Shown here one piece after another: positions 26,549 through 35,489 of a DNA stretch of 64,000 nucleotides. The translations under genes and the position numbers were made by a program. The stretch covers positions 38,311 to 102,310 of the forward strand of contig DDZZ01000006.1 in NCBI GenBank assembly GCA_002346535.1. The letters run 5' to 3'. How positions within the stretch are numbered: the first letter of the stretch is position 1; every line of letters begins with the position of its first letter. The notes below the pieces were generated by a model. The model was not told the DNA's origin and did no database searches. It saw nothing but the letters and a program-made list of their open reading frames with translations. This DNA comes from Opitutales bacterium UBA2995. GTDB lineage: Bacteria > Verrucomicrobiota > Verrucomicrobiia > Opitutales > UBA2995.

Positions 26549-28060
26549 ATGGGATTTTCCACTGTAGATATTATCATCATTTTGCTTTATATGGTCGTTT
26601 CAACGACCCTTGGCGCCTGGATAGGGCGAAAACAAAAAAGCACTGACGACTATTTTCTTGGAGGACGTCGAATTCCCTGGGGAGCAGTTTTATTTAGTAT
26701 TGTGGCTACGGAGACGAGTGTTCTTACGTTTATCAGCGTGCCTGCGATTTCCTACTTGGGTACCATGACTTTTCTGCAAATGACCCTGGGTTATATGCTT
26801 GGGCGCATCGTGATCGCTGTCGTTATGTTGCCGGTTTACTTTCGTTCCGAGCTGAAGACAGCCTACCATTATTTGGGTGAGCGTTTCGGACCCTCAATGC
26901 GCCGTCTGGCTAGCTGTGTTTTTATGGGCACCCGTCTTCTTGCCGATGGAGTTCGTCTGTTTGCTGCGGCTATTCCACTTACAATAATATTGAAAAGTAG
27001 TACTTTGTTCTCGGCCTTTGCAGATGGTCAGCTGTACGCGGTTTCGATCGTCTTTATTGGATTGTTGACCATCATTTACACTTATATCGGAGGTATTCGT
27101 TCGGTCATATGGATGGATGTGGTTCAGATGGCAATCTATGTGGGTGGAGCTTTCTTTGCGGCCATATTTATTCTCATTCGATTGCCCGATGGGATGGAAA
27201 CTGTATTTCAATCCGCGGCTTCGGATAATAAATTCCGGTGGTTCGATTTAGGAGCCAGCTTAACGCTTAAGGAATTTATTCAGCAGCCCTATACGTTTTG
27301 TACAGCACTCTTTGCCGGGGCATTGTTTAGTTTGGCCTCGCATGGAACGGATCAAATCATTGTTCAGCGTCTTTTGTCCTGTAAAAACCTGACTGCGGCA
27401 AGAAAGGCCATTTGCTGGAGTGGGGTGGCCGTCTTTCTCCAGTTCCTTCTTTTTCTTGTGATTGGTGTAATGCTGTTTGCCTATTATCAGGGAGCAGCTT
27501 TGGAAGATCTTGGGCTGACTCGGGCAGATGGTATTTTCCCGAAATTCATCGTAGAAGAACTTCCGGTTGGAATTTCCGGGCTGATTGTGGCTGCACTGTT
27601 TGCCGCGGCTATGAGCACGCTCTCAAGCAGCTTGTCCAGCTTATCCAGTGCTACCGTATTGGATATTTACATACCGCTTTCCGGGGAGGGTAAAACCGAC
27701 GCGCAGCTGTTGAAGATTTCCAAATGGGTTACTTTGATATGGGGAGTTGCCTTGGTTGGGGTCGCCCTGGCCTTTATTCAATTCACAGGAACAGTCATCG
27801 AAGTAGCTCTTGGAGTCGCCTCCTATACATACGGTGGTCTGCTCGGTTCTTTTTTCCTGGGACTACTCAGTAAACGAGTGCGAGAACGAGACGGTATTAT
27901 AGGATTCGCTTGCGCCCTTCTGGGGATGGTGGTTGTAACCCAGAGGGTGAATCTGGCCTGGCCTCTTTATACATTCATAGGCGCTACGATCACGATAGGA
28001 GTGGGCTTGTTTTCGAGTCGGTTTAATTTCCCAAGTCAGGATGAGAAAGAGAATGCCTAG
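26549..28060 (+). CDS. Sodium:solute symporter (SSS family)
   Basis: A 503-residue membrane protein with about 13 transmembrane segments. The N-terminal YMVVSTTLGAWIGRKQ and TDDYFLGGRRIPWGAVLFS, followed by ATETSVLTFISVPA, are characteristic of the SSS family (the serine/threonine-rich sodium site in the first helices). Later IMDVVQM-type and LFAAAMSTLSSSLSSLSSAT match the core helix 8 with its sodium-binding serines. Family members import sugars, sialic acid, amino acids or pantothenate with sodium. The DapA-family lyase divergent to it suggests an acidic-sugar substrate. Intact, ending at a strong stem-loop. Confidence 0.8.
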   Translation: MGFSTVDIIIILLYMVVSTTLGAWIGRKQKSTDDYFLGGRRIPWGAVLFSIVATETSVLTFISVPAISYLGTMTFLQMTLGYMLGRIVIAVVMLPVYFRSELKTAYHYLGERFGPSMRRLASCVFMGTRLLADGVRLFAAAIPLTIILKSSTLFSAFADGQLYAVSIVFIGLLTIIYTYIGGIRSVIWMDVVQMAIYVGGAFFAAIFILIRLPDGMETVFQSAASDNKFRWFDLGASLTLKEFIQQPYTFCTALFAGALFSLASHGTDQIIVQRLLSCKNLTAARKAICWSGVAVFLQFLLFLVIGVMLFAYYQGAALEDLGLTRADGIFPKFIVEELPVGISGLIVAALFAAAMSTLSSSLSSLSSATVLDIYIPLSGEGKTDAQLLKISKWVTLIWGVALVGVALAFIQFTGTVIEVALGVASYTYGGLLGSFFLGLLSKRVRERDGIIGFACALLGMVVVTQRVNLAWPLYTFIGATITIGVGLFSSRFNFPSQDEKENA

Positions 28061-28077
28061 GAGATATACTAGGCATT
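28052..28077. terminator. Stem-loop at the end of the symporter gene
   Basis: AATGCCTAG (28052-28060, including the stop codon) pairs perfectly with CTAGGCATT (28069-28077) around an eight-base loop, followed by GTAAGGATTTTT. It is a reasonable, though imperfect, terminator for the symporter transcript and lies between it and the convergent nuo cluster 1. Confidence 0.5.
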
Positions 28078-28158
28078 GTAAGGATTTTTAGGGCGTTAAA
28101 AGCAATTATACTGGTAATTCAATAAAACACACAATTCTTCTGACGCCTGGATCCTAGC

Positions 28159-29655
28159 CTAGCCCAGGCTCGCGGCGATGAATTCCACTAAACCCGTTGG
28201 ATAAATTCCTAGATAGACCACTAGTACGGCCAGGAGCAGTAATCCTGCGCCTTCGGCCTTTGTAATTTGTATGGATGGCAACTTCGGGGTGTCCGCCGAT
28301 ACAAGAAAGGCTTTCAATACCTTGACGTAGTAAAAAAGCGATACTGCCGACATCAATAACGCTACCGCTACGAGCCAGTAGAAACCCTCGGACCAACTTG
28401 CTATTTCCGGTTGCGAGCCAATAGCGGCCATAAAAAGATAAAACTTTCCAAAGAAGCCGGAAAGGGGAGGTATGCCTGCCAACGACAAAATGAAAATCAT
28501 GAAAAGTATACTAAGGCCGGGATTCTGCTTCCAAGTTCCGTTAAAGTCATCGATTTGGGCTTCTCGTCCCAAACGGCTGTCAATGATACCAATCGTCGCA
28601 AATGCTCCCAACGTAGCCAGACTATAGATCACTGCATAAAAAAGGACTGAGATCGAACCGTCCTCATTGGCCGCGACCAAACCAATTAGGATGTAACCTG
28701 CATGTGCAATGCTGGAGTAAGCAAGAAGCCGCTTTACGCAGGACTGCCTCAGCGCTCCAATATTTCCAAGCACCATGCTGAGGACCGATACCAATACGAT
28801 TCCCGCAATGAGCGTCTCCTTTTGTTCCGATGTCTCCAAAACCGGTCCGAACAGTTGAACGAGGAGAAAGAAGCTGGCGATTTTTGACCCTGATGCTACC
28901 CAAGCCGCTACTGGGACTGGTCCGCATTGATACGTATCCGGCGCCCACAGATGGAAGGGGGCAGCAGCAATCTTAAATCCTAGTCCGACCACCAGGAAGG
29001 CCGAAGCAATCAGGACGTAATTTTGAGGAGCCGCACCGCTCGTTATGGCGGCTGTGATTCCTTCAAAGCTCAGTTCATTGGTCGCTCCGAACAGATAACT
29101 CAGGCCGAACAAAAGAAAGGCTGATGATACGCCCCCGATCGTGAAATACTTGATGCCTGCTTCGACGGAAAACTTCTTGTCTGTTTGGAAAGCGGTAAGC
29201 CCATAAAGACTCAGGGATATCAGCTCGATGGATACAAAGAGCATTATCAAGTTTTGAGCCGTAATAAGGAAACCCATCCCCAGAGTGCTGAGCAATATTA
29301 GTCCGAAATACTCGCTGACGTGCTTGTTAGGCACATCAGTTTTGGCAAATTGAACGACAAAAAGAGCCAACACAAAAATGAGCCCCTTAAACCACAACGT
29401 CAGTGGTGTCAGCACGACTTGGCCATTAAAACTATTGCTGAAAGTTTTGCTTCCGTCAGTTACCTGTAAGAACTGCCACACGACTCCAGCCAGACCTAGC
29501 ATAAGCGCGATAGTCGATAACGCTGCTACCTTGTTGCTTCGAGTTTGCGGATCGAGCTCTTTGTATTTCGTATAGTCGAACCCAAGGGCAACGAACATTC
29601 CCAGCACGACGATCAGCTCGGGTAAGGTTGTTAGAAATAACTGTGGGTAGTTCAT
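28159..29655 (-). CDS. nuoN: Complex I subunit N, cluster 1
   Basis: A 498-residue antiporter-like membrane subunit (NuoN/Nqo14), last gene of cluster 1. The transmembrane-7 lysine region is present (GFKIAAAPFHLWAPDTY), followed by GSKIASFFLLVQLF, and the RLLAYSSIAHAGYILIG block typical of NuoN. The sequence CGPVPVAAW replaces the common 'GAPTPV', a small departure also absent from the NuoN of cluster 2. It takes part in proton translocation next to NuoK in the membrane arm. It begins ten bases after the second NuoM gene and is probably the last cistron before the convergent symporter. Confidence 0.9.
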   Translation of the reverse strand: MNYPQLFLTTLPELIVVLGMFVALGFDYTKYKELDPQTRSNKVAALSTIALMLGLAGVVWQFLQVTDGSKTFSNSFNGQVVLTPLTLWFKGLIFVLALFVVQFAKTDVPNKHVSEYFGLILLSTLGMGFLITAQNLIMLFVSIELISLSLYGLTAFQTDKKFSVEAGIKYFTIGGVSSAFLLFGLSYLFGATNELSFEGITAAITSGAAPQNYVLIASAFLVVGLGFKIAAAPFHLWAPDTYQCGPVPVAAWVASGSKIASFFLLVQLFGPVLETSEQKETLIAGIVLVSVLSMVLGNIGALRQSCVKRLLAYSSIAHAGYILIGLVAANEDGSISVLFYAVIYSLATLGAFATIGIIDSRLGREAQIDDFNGTWKQNPGLSILFMIFILSLAGIPPLSGFFGKFYLFMAAIGSQPEIASWSEGFYWLVAVALLMSAVSLFYYVKVLKAFLVSADTPKLPSIQITKAEGAGLLLLAVLVVYLGIYPTGLVEFIAASLG

Positions 29656-29665
29656 TACAATTTAA

Positions 29666-31150
29666 TCAGCCAGCGGCGACTGCCAGAGCTTCAAGAATGG
29701 GAGCCAGACTGGGTTCGAGAATAGAGGTCAACAATTTCGGGTAGAGGCCGATTGCCACGGCGAAGAGGATCAGCAAGGCACAACCGGCCTTTTCTGCCAG
29801 GGTCATAGGTGCGTAAGATTCTGTGGTCGAGTGTGATTGGGATGCCCGGAAAAAAGCCTCGTGAATCTTCACCAATGTATAGGTAAAGGTGGCGAGAATG
29901 CCGAAACCGGCCAGAATGATAATCCAGATCGAAAATTGATCCTGATTCCAGGTGCCAATCAAGACGTGAAGTTCCGATACGAATCCACTGAATCCCGGCA
30001 GACCCATGGAAGCCAATCCTGCAATGATAAAGGCCCAACAAACTCCAGGCATGCGCGCCATCAAATTATGCAGCTCGTAGAGTTGGCGAGTGTGGGTACG
30101 GGTATAGATAACGGTGCCCACGATTGCGAAGAGCAAGGCTCCAATGATACCGTGTGAGAACATCTGTAGTGATGCGCCCATCAGCCCCACTTCATTCAGT
30201 GTTGCCAGTCCCAACAAGACGAAGCCCATATGACTTACGCTTGAATATCCAATCACGTATTTGAAATCCTTTTGCACTAGGGCGATCAAGGCTCCGTAAA
30301 CGATGTTTATCACGGCAATCCAGCCGATAACTGGCGCCCAATAAATCGCTCCGTATGGCAGCAAGCCAATGGCTACTCGTAGACATCCGTATGCGCCCAG
30401 TTTCATAACCACACCGGCCAGAAGCATTGATGCTGCGGTTGGAGCCGCTACGTGGCCGGTTGGTGCCCAGGTATGGAAAGGCCACATGCCAGCCAGAATT
30501 GCAAAGCCGACAAAAAGGATGGGAAATACCATCAGTTGGAAGGTTTCGGAAAACTCACCTTCTTGCATCAACTGAATCAAATCGAAGGTGTGTTGTCCGG
30601 ATCCGTAGTAGAGGGCGATTAATCCAAAAAGCGCCACTGCGCTGCCGACAAATGAGAATAACACCAGCTTCATTGCCGCGTAGGTCTTTTTACCACTCCC
30701 CCAAATGGCTATTATAAAATACTTGGGAACGATGGCGATTTCGTAAAAGACGAAGAGCAGAAAGAGATCCAAGGACAGGAAAACGCCAAACACTCCACCA
30801 ATCAGCGCGAAGTAATAGGCGTAGAACTGATTCGCTCGGTCTTCCAGCTCCCAGGAAAACAAGACTCCGCTTATGGCCACGATTCCCGTGAGGACCAACA
30901 AGCTAATGCTCAGACCATCCACGCCAACTTTGAATTGGGCACCGATAGCTGGAATCCAAGCCAGATCGATCACCTGCTGAAACTGACTGTTCGCAGCCAG
31001 GTATTGAAAGTAGCATACCAAAGACGCCGCAAAAGTAGCCAGCGCCGCCAGCAAAGCCAGGCTGCGAATCAGCTTGGTATTCTTGCCCGGGATGAAACCG
31101 ATGATCGATGCAGCGGAAAAACTAATGATGACTGTAAGAAGAGCGATCAT
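29666..31150 (-). CDS. nuoM: Complex I subunit M, second copy in cluster 1
   Basis: A 494-residue NuoM/Nqo13-type antiporter subunit directly adjoining another nuoM (one codon boundary, no gap). Family landmarks are GVDGLSISLLVL, FVFYEIAIVPKYF (helix-5 glutamate), VIGYSSVSHMGFVLLG and LASMGLPGFSGFVSE. The usual helix-7 lysine (K-x-P-x-x-P-x-H) is replaced by a hydrophobic residue: FAILAGMWPFHTW. The helix-8 lysine is kept (GVVMKLGAYG). It resembles the NuoM of cluster 2 more than its own neighbour at this site. It is expected to add an extra proton-translocating module to the membrane arm. Confidence 0.85.
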   Translation of the reverse strand: MIALLTVIISFSAASIIGFIPGKNTKLIRSLALLAALATFAASLVCYFQYLAANSQFQQVIDLAWIPAIGAQFKVGVDGLSISLLVLTGIVAISGVLFSWELEDRANQFYAYYFALIGGVFGVFLSLDLFLLFVFYEIAIVPKYFIIAIWGSGKKTYAAMKLVLFSFVGSAVALFGLIALYYGSGQHTFDLIQLMQEGEFSETFQLMVFPILFVGFAILAGMWPFHTWAPTGHVAAPTAASMLLAGVVMKLGAYGCLRVAIGLLPYGAIYWAPVIGWIAVINIVYGALIALVQKDFKYVIGYSSVSHMGFVLLGLATLNEVGLMGASLQMFSHGIIGALLFAIVGTVIYTRTHTRQLYELHNLMARMPGVCWAFIIAGLASMGLPGFSGFVSELHVLIGTWNQDQFSIWIIILAGFGILATFTYTLVKIHEAFFRASQSHSTTESYAPMTLAEKAGCALLILFAVAIGLYPKLLTSILEPSLAPILEALAVAAG

Positions 31151-32647
31151 TTAACGGATTAACAGAGATACCAGGGTTTGAACAAACTGATCGCTGAGAA
31201 TTAGCCAAGTTGAAGGTGCCACCCCAATCCAGACGGTCAGCACAAGCAGTGGTAAAATAATTAAGACTTCCCCATAAGAAATATCTGTTGCACCGAAATG
31301 TGTTGCATTCGTTTTACCGGTGAAGATCCGTTGGATGATTGTGAGCAGAAAAATCGCCGTGGCCAGCAAGCCCAATAAAGCAAAACCAGTGTGAATTGGC
31401 GCGATGGAAAACACCCCTGAAAATATTAGAATCTCCGCCGCAAATCCGGCCAGAAAAGGTAACCCCAACGATGAAAATATCAGAAAGCTGAATACAAACG
31501 CATAGCGAGGCATTACCGTTCCCAATCCTCCGAAGGCTCGTATGTCTCGCGTACCGCCAACTTCTTCCATTTTCCCGGCTACGTAAAACAAACCGGAAGC
31601 TCCTATACCGTGGGCAAACATTTGCAGGATGGCACCTTGCATGGCGATGGCCGGAGCATTGATTTTGTCGACTCCCATTGCCGCACCCACTGCAAAAATG
31701 CCGAACATGCAGTAGGCGACGTGGTTCAAAGAAGAGTAGGCCAGAATGCGTTTTATGTCTGATTGTCTGAGTGCGAGGAATGCACCCCAAAGGATGGTGA
31801 TCAAGGTCAGGTTGAGTAAAGTGTTGGAGTAATCGCGAATCGCTTCGGGGAATACGGGAACGACCAAGCGCAGGAATCCGTAAACACCCATTTTCGACAT
31901 CACTCCAGTCAGGACCATGCTCACTGCAACCGGAGCTTCGGCATATGCGGCTGCCTGCCAGGGATGCAGTGGAAATAATGGCACTTTAACCCACAATCCC
32001 AACATGACCGCGACGAAGATTGTTGGGTATAGAACTCCGAGTTTTTCAAATATTACGCCTTCGACGGCCAGTTTCCTGAGTTCTATGAAGTCGAAAGAAC
32101 CCGTGTTCAAGTAAAGCAGCAAGACGCCCAATAACATGGCAACGGAACCGAGCACCGTGAAAATAAAAAAACTGATCGCCGCTTTATGACGACCATCGCC
32201 TCCGTATAATTTGATCAGGAAAAAGACGGGAACGAGAGCTCCTTCCCAGAAAATAAACCAATGGAAAAAATTGAGGGCAGTGAAGGCTCCATATAGCGCG
32301 GTAATCTGCAGGCATAGCAGGCTAAAATAAGTTTTTGCTTTTTCATCAACCTTCCAGGACGCCAGGACAAATATCGGAGAGAGAAACGCAACGAGCAGGA
32401 CTAAAAGTGCATTCAGTCCATCGATACCCAAGAAATAGTCGACACCGATGGAAGGTATCCAGGCGTATTTTTCGACAAATTGCAGTTCCCCGCCAAAGTC
32501 AAAATGCAGAACAAGTTGTATCGCCAGAACGCTTGAAATTAGAGTCCCAACTAGTGCCAGTATTTTGATCATTCCCCTGTTAGCTGAGGGCGCCAGCACT
32601 ATCGCTAAAGCTGCAACTAACGGAATAAATGTGATGGTTGTGATCAT
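31151..32647 (-). CDS. nuoM: Complex I subunit M, first copy in cluster 1
   Basis: A 498-residue NuoM-type antiporter subunit. It has GIDGLNALLVLLVAF, FIFWEGALVPVFFLI (helix-5 glutamate), the helix-7 lysine in GLWVKVPLFPLHPW, the helix-8 lysine in TGVMSKMGVYGFLR, and RILAYSSLNHVAYCMFG. It therefore keeps all the usual charged residues, unlike the second NuoM. It starts ten bases after nuoL, and its stop abuts the start of the second nuoM. Two NuoM genes in one cluster is the diagnostic feature of the enlarged 2M complex I. Confidence 0.9.
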   Translation of the reverse strand: MITTITFIPLVAALAIVLAPSANRGMIKILALVGTLISSVLAIQLVLHFDFGGELQFVEKYAWIPSIGVDYFLGIDGLNALLVLLVAFLSPIFVLASWKVDEKAKTYFSLLCLQITALYGAFTALNFFHWFIFWEGALVPVFFLIKLYGGDGRHKAAISFFIFTVLGSVAMLLGVLLLYLNTGSFDFIELRKLAVEGVIFEKLGVLYPTIFVAVMLGLWVKVPLFPLHPWQAAAYAEAPVAVSMVLTGVMSKMGVYGFLRLVVPVFPEAIRDYSNTLLNLTLITILWGAFLALRQSDIKRILAYSSLNHVAYCMFGIFAVGAAMGVDKINAPAIAMQGAILQMFAHGIGASGLFYVAGKMEEVGGTRDIRAFGGLGTVMPRYAFVFSFLIFSSLGLPFLAGFAAEILIFSGVFSIAPIHTGFALLGLLATAIFLLTIIQRIFTGKTNATHFGATDISYGEVLIILPLLVLTVWIGVAPSTWLILSDQFVQTLVSLLIR

Positions 32648-32657
32648 GCCGGACTTA

Positions 32658-34664
32658 TCATCGGGTAAATACGATTAAGAGGATTCCAATAAGAACGGCG
32701 CCGCCTGTCAGGAGCCTGAGGTAGCCTTGCAGAAAGCCGTTTTGAATGAGTTTGTTTATCTGACTACTATTGTAAATCCGGCTGCAGGTACCATCGAAGG
32801 AGACTTCGTCGATGACTCGTTTGTCTATCGTATTTAAAAAGAAGCTACCGATATTGCGTACGACTACGGTTACAAAATCGACCAGCTGATTCATGATGGC
32901 TTCCAAGACCGTGATGAGGATGGCCAACACATCCCACAACTTGAATGCGGTGGCTTCATAGAATTCGTCCGCATAGAGTCGGTTTTCCAGCCAGCGATAA
33001 GGTACAGGAAACACTTTCTTGACCGGATCTGTTTCGTCTATGCCCAGTTTTGCTCTGGCGTATACCAGTAATCCCAGTCCGATACCACCGAGCGCTATGA
33101 TCCAACTAATGATTACAACGATGGACTCATGTTGGTGAACGTGCACTCCAGACAGGTAATCGAGGATGTGATAAAAATGCTCGCTAACGTATCCCAGAGC
33201 GACGGCAAACACCGCCAAAATTACCAAAGGTACGGTCATTATTGGCGAACTTTCGTGGACATGGCCTTTGCCTCGATATTTGCCCAGGAATACGTAGCAG
33301 CATTGTCGTGTCATGTAGAAAGCGGTGAGGAGAGAGGCGATAGCGCTTATCCAAAATATCGGCCCGCTAGCAGTCCAGGCGCTCAGCAGAATTTGGTCCT
33401 TACTAAAATAGCCACTCGTAAAAGGAAATGCGCAAAGTGCTATTGTGCCGGCAAGGTAGGCGATGCTTGAGATCTTCATTTTGGAGAAGACTCCACCCAT
33501 CAGACGAACATCTTGTTCGTCGTTACATCCGTGGATGATCGAGCCAGCACCAAGGAAGAGCAGGGCTTTGAAGAAAGCATGCGTCAACAGGTGAAACATA
33601 CCAATGGAAATGCCGCCCTCTTTGAGTGCCAGTCCACCAGCACCCAAGCCGACCATCATCAAACCCAGCTGGCTGACCGTTGAGTAGGCGAGGATCCGTT
33701 TTATGTCGTATTGGCCGACCGCGACAAGGGCGGCAAAAAGAGTTGTAAAGGCGCCAAACCAAGCAACCACCTCCAGCATGGCTAGGTCGGCAATAAAAAG
33801 AGGAAATGCTCGGGCTACGAGAAAAACACCAGCTGCTACCATGGTTGCCGCATGGATCAATGCTGAGACTGGGGTCGGGCCTTCCATGGCATCCGGCAAC
33901 CACACGTGTAGTGGTAATTGACCGGATTTGCCAATGGCACCGATGAATAAAAATAGGGCGATGGCACCGGCCGTGTTCATGCCAAACATCACATTTTCGG
34001 AAGCTGCCAACGCTGCGATCTGAGTAGTTTCCAAAATTCCGCTGCCATTGTCGAAAAGCAGGAAAGTGCCCGTCGCTTTGAAGGCCCAAAGTAATCCGAT
34101 CAGAAAACCCAGGTCACCAATGCGGGTGGTGATAAAAGCTTTTTTGGCCGCAGCCGCCGCAGAAGGTTTTTGAAACCAGAATCCGATTAACAAATAAGAT
34201 GCCAGGCCGACAATTTCCCAGAACATGAAGAAAAGCAGCAGGCTGTTAGCCACCACCAATCCCAACATACCGACCATAAAAATCGACAAATAGCAGAAAA
34301 ACCGTCCCATCCGATCGTCATGGCTCATATAGCTCCATGAATAGATAAAGATCAGAAGACCGATGAGAGAAACCATCGCTAGCATTGATCCTGTCAAGGC
34401 ATTCAAAACCATCCCGAATTCCAGGTCCACGCCGCCAATGTGCATCCAGGTGAAATTGTGAGTTTCTATTTGAGCCTCGTGACCCCAGGTCATGGCAAAA
34501 GCTTTAAGCGAAAGAATCAGGGATACGGCCAGGGCTGCTATTGCGACGAAAGCCGATACTCTGCCTGAAGGTTTCAGCAAAGCCAGGAATACACCGGCGA
34601 TCAGTGGACAGATCGGTACCCACATCAGCCATCCAACGGAATCTGTAAAATTGAACAAGTTCAT
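32658..34664 (-). CDS. nuoL: Complex I subunit L with extended lateral helix, cluster 1
   Basis: A 668-residue NuoL/Nqo12. The antiporter core is canonical: FWEIVGLASYLLIGFW, IGAIGKSGQLPLHVWLPDAM (helix-7 lysine), EGPTPVSALIHAATMVAAGV and RILAYSTVSQLGLMMVG. From YADEFYE (residue 564) to the end there are 105 residues, against 78 from the aligned position in the NuoL of cluster 2. The surplus of about 27 residues lies in the amphipathic lateral helix HL (LWDVLAILITVLEAIMN onward). At 1.5 angstrom per residue this is about 40 angstrom, roughly one antiporter width. Start overlaps the nuoK stop. Confidence 0.9.
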   Translation of the reverse strand: MNLFNFTDSVGWLMWVPICPLIAGVFLALLKPSGRVSAFVAIAALAVSLILSLKAFAMTWGHEAQIETHNFTWMHIGGVDLEFGMVLNALTGSMLAMVSLIGLLIFIYSWSYMSHDDRMGRFFCYLSIFMVGMLGLVVANSLLLFFMFWEIVGLASYLLIGFWFQKPSAAAAAKKAFITTRIGDLGFLIGLLWAFKATGTFLLFDNGSGILETTQIAALAASENVMFGMNTAGAIALFLFIGAIGKSGQLPLHVWLPDAMEGPTPVSALIHAATMVAAGVFLVARAFPLFIADLAMLEVVAWFGAFTTLFAALVAVGQYDIKRILAYSTVSQLGLMMVGLGAGGLALKEGGISIGMFHLLTHAFFKALLFLGAGSIIHGCNDEQDVRLMGGVFSKMKISSIAYLAGTIALCAFPFTSGYFSKDQILLSAWTASGPIFWISAIASLLTAFYMTRQCCYVFLGKYRGKGHVHESSPIMTVPLVILAVFAVALGYVSEHFYHILDYLSGVHVHQHESIVVIISWIIALGGIGLGLLVYARAKLGIDETDPVKKVFPVPYRWLENRLYADEFYEATAFKLWDVLAILITVLEAIMNQLVDFVTVVVRNIGSFFLNTIDKRVIDEVSFDGTCSRIYNSSQINKLIQNGFLQGYLRLLTGGAVLIGILLIVFTR

Positions 34665-34975
34665 TCCTTTAGATCCTGGACTTGCTCCAGATCGACGGTT
34701 TTAAAGTGACGATAAATTGCTAGCACGAGGGCCAGGCCCAATGCGGCTTCGGTTGCGGCAATCGCTATGGTGAAAAGGGTGAAGAGTGGTCCGTGCAGCA
34801 GGATCGGGTTGGGTCCGAAATGCCAGAAAGCAATCAGGTTCAAATTCGCCGCATTCAACATGATCTCTAGGCAGACCAGCATGATGATGATATGCCTGCG
34901 AGTTAGCGCTCCGATCAGTCCTATGGTGAACAGGACTGCGGAGAGAATCAGGTAATGGTTGAGCGTTATTTCCAT
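34661..34975 (-). CDS. nuoK: Complex I subunit K, cluster 1
   Basis: The start is set at the ATG at 34975, since the frame upstream (PPVAPVESDPQSS) runs into nuoJ. The 104-residue protein has three transmembrane helices and the two conserved buried glutamates: LVCLEIMLNAANL and AATEAALGLALVLA. It forms the proton-path link between NuoJ/NuoA and NuoN. Its stop overlaps the nuoL ATG by four bases. Confidence 0.9.
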   Translation of the reverse strand: MEITLNHYLILSAVLFTIGLIGALTRRHIIIMLVCLEIMLNAANLNLIAFWHFGPNPILLHGPLFTLFTIAIAATEAALGLALVLAIYRHFKTVDLEQVQDLKE

Positions 34976-34988
34976 GGATGATTGAGGA

Positions 34989-35489
34989 TCACTCTCCACT
35001 GGCGCTACTGGCGGCAACCACGGCAGCGATCAGACCGGCGGTTAGCAGGAGCGCGATCACACCGACGGATGCGAAGTATGGGTCCATTAAAGTCAGGCCC
35101 AGATCCTTTACGGATGGATTGAAATTGCTGAGCTGAGAATTGCTTTCGGATTTGGATTGCGTGATGAGCGGAACCAGAAATGCCAGAAGTAAAGCACCGG
35201 ATACCAAACCACCCCATGCCCAACCACGTGACAGTAGTTTGCGCGTGGGATCACCCGTGACCTTTGTGGTCAGCATGATGGCGAAAAGCATCAAAATACC
35301 TACTGATCCAATATAGACCAGAACTTGCACGACCGCTATAAACTCGGCCAAAAGCAAAATAAAGAGTCCAGCCAGCGCTGAGAAAAACAGCAAGACCGAG
35401 AAAACCGCATGTACGACGTTGCGAAGGGCTATCGCCATGACAGCCCCCAATACGGCTATTGCAGCCATTATGTAAAAGGCAACGGTCAT
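34989..35489 (-). CDS. nuoJ: Complex I subunit J, cluster 1
   Basis: A 166-residue, five-helix membrane subunit. VVHAVFSVLLFFSALAGLF and VVQVLVYIGSVGILMLFAI give the family signature, including the helix-3 region that forms the pi-bulge in NuoJ. Its start overlaps the nuoH stop by four bases and it ends 13 bases before nuoK. NuoJ lies at the junction between the quinone cavity and the membrane proton path. Confidence 0.9.
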   Translation of the reverse strand: MTVAFYIMAAIAVLGAVMAIALRNVVHAVFSVLLFFSALAGLFILLLAEFIAVVQVLVYIGSVGILMLFAIMLTTKVTGDPTRKLLSRGWAWGGLVSGALLLAFLVPLITQSKSESNSQLSNFNPSVKDLGLTLMDPYFASVGVIALLLTAGLIAAVVAASSASGE

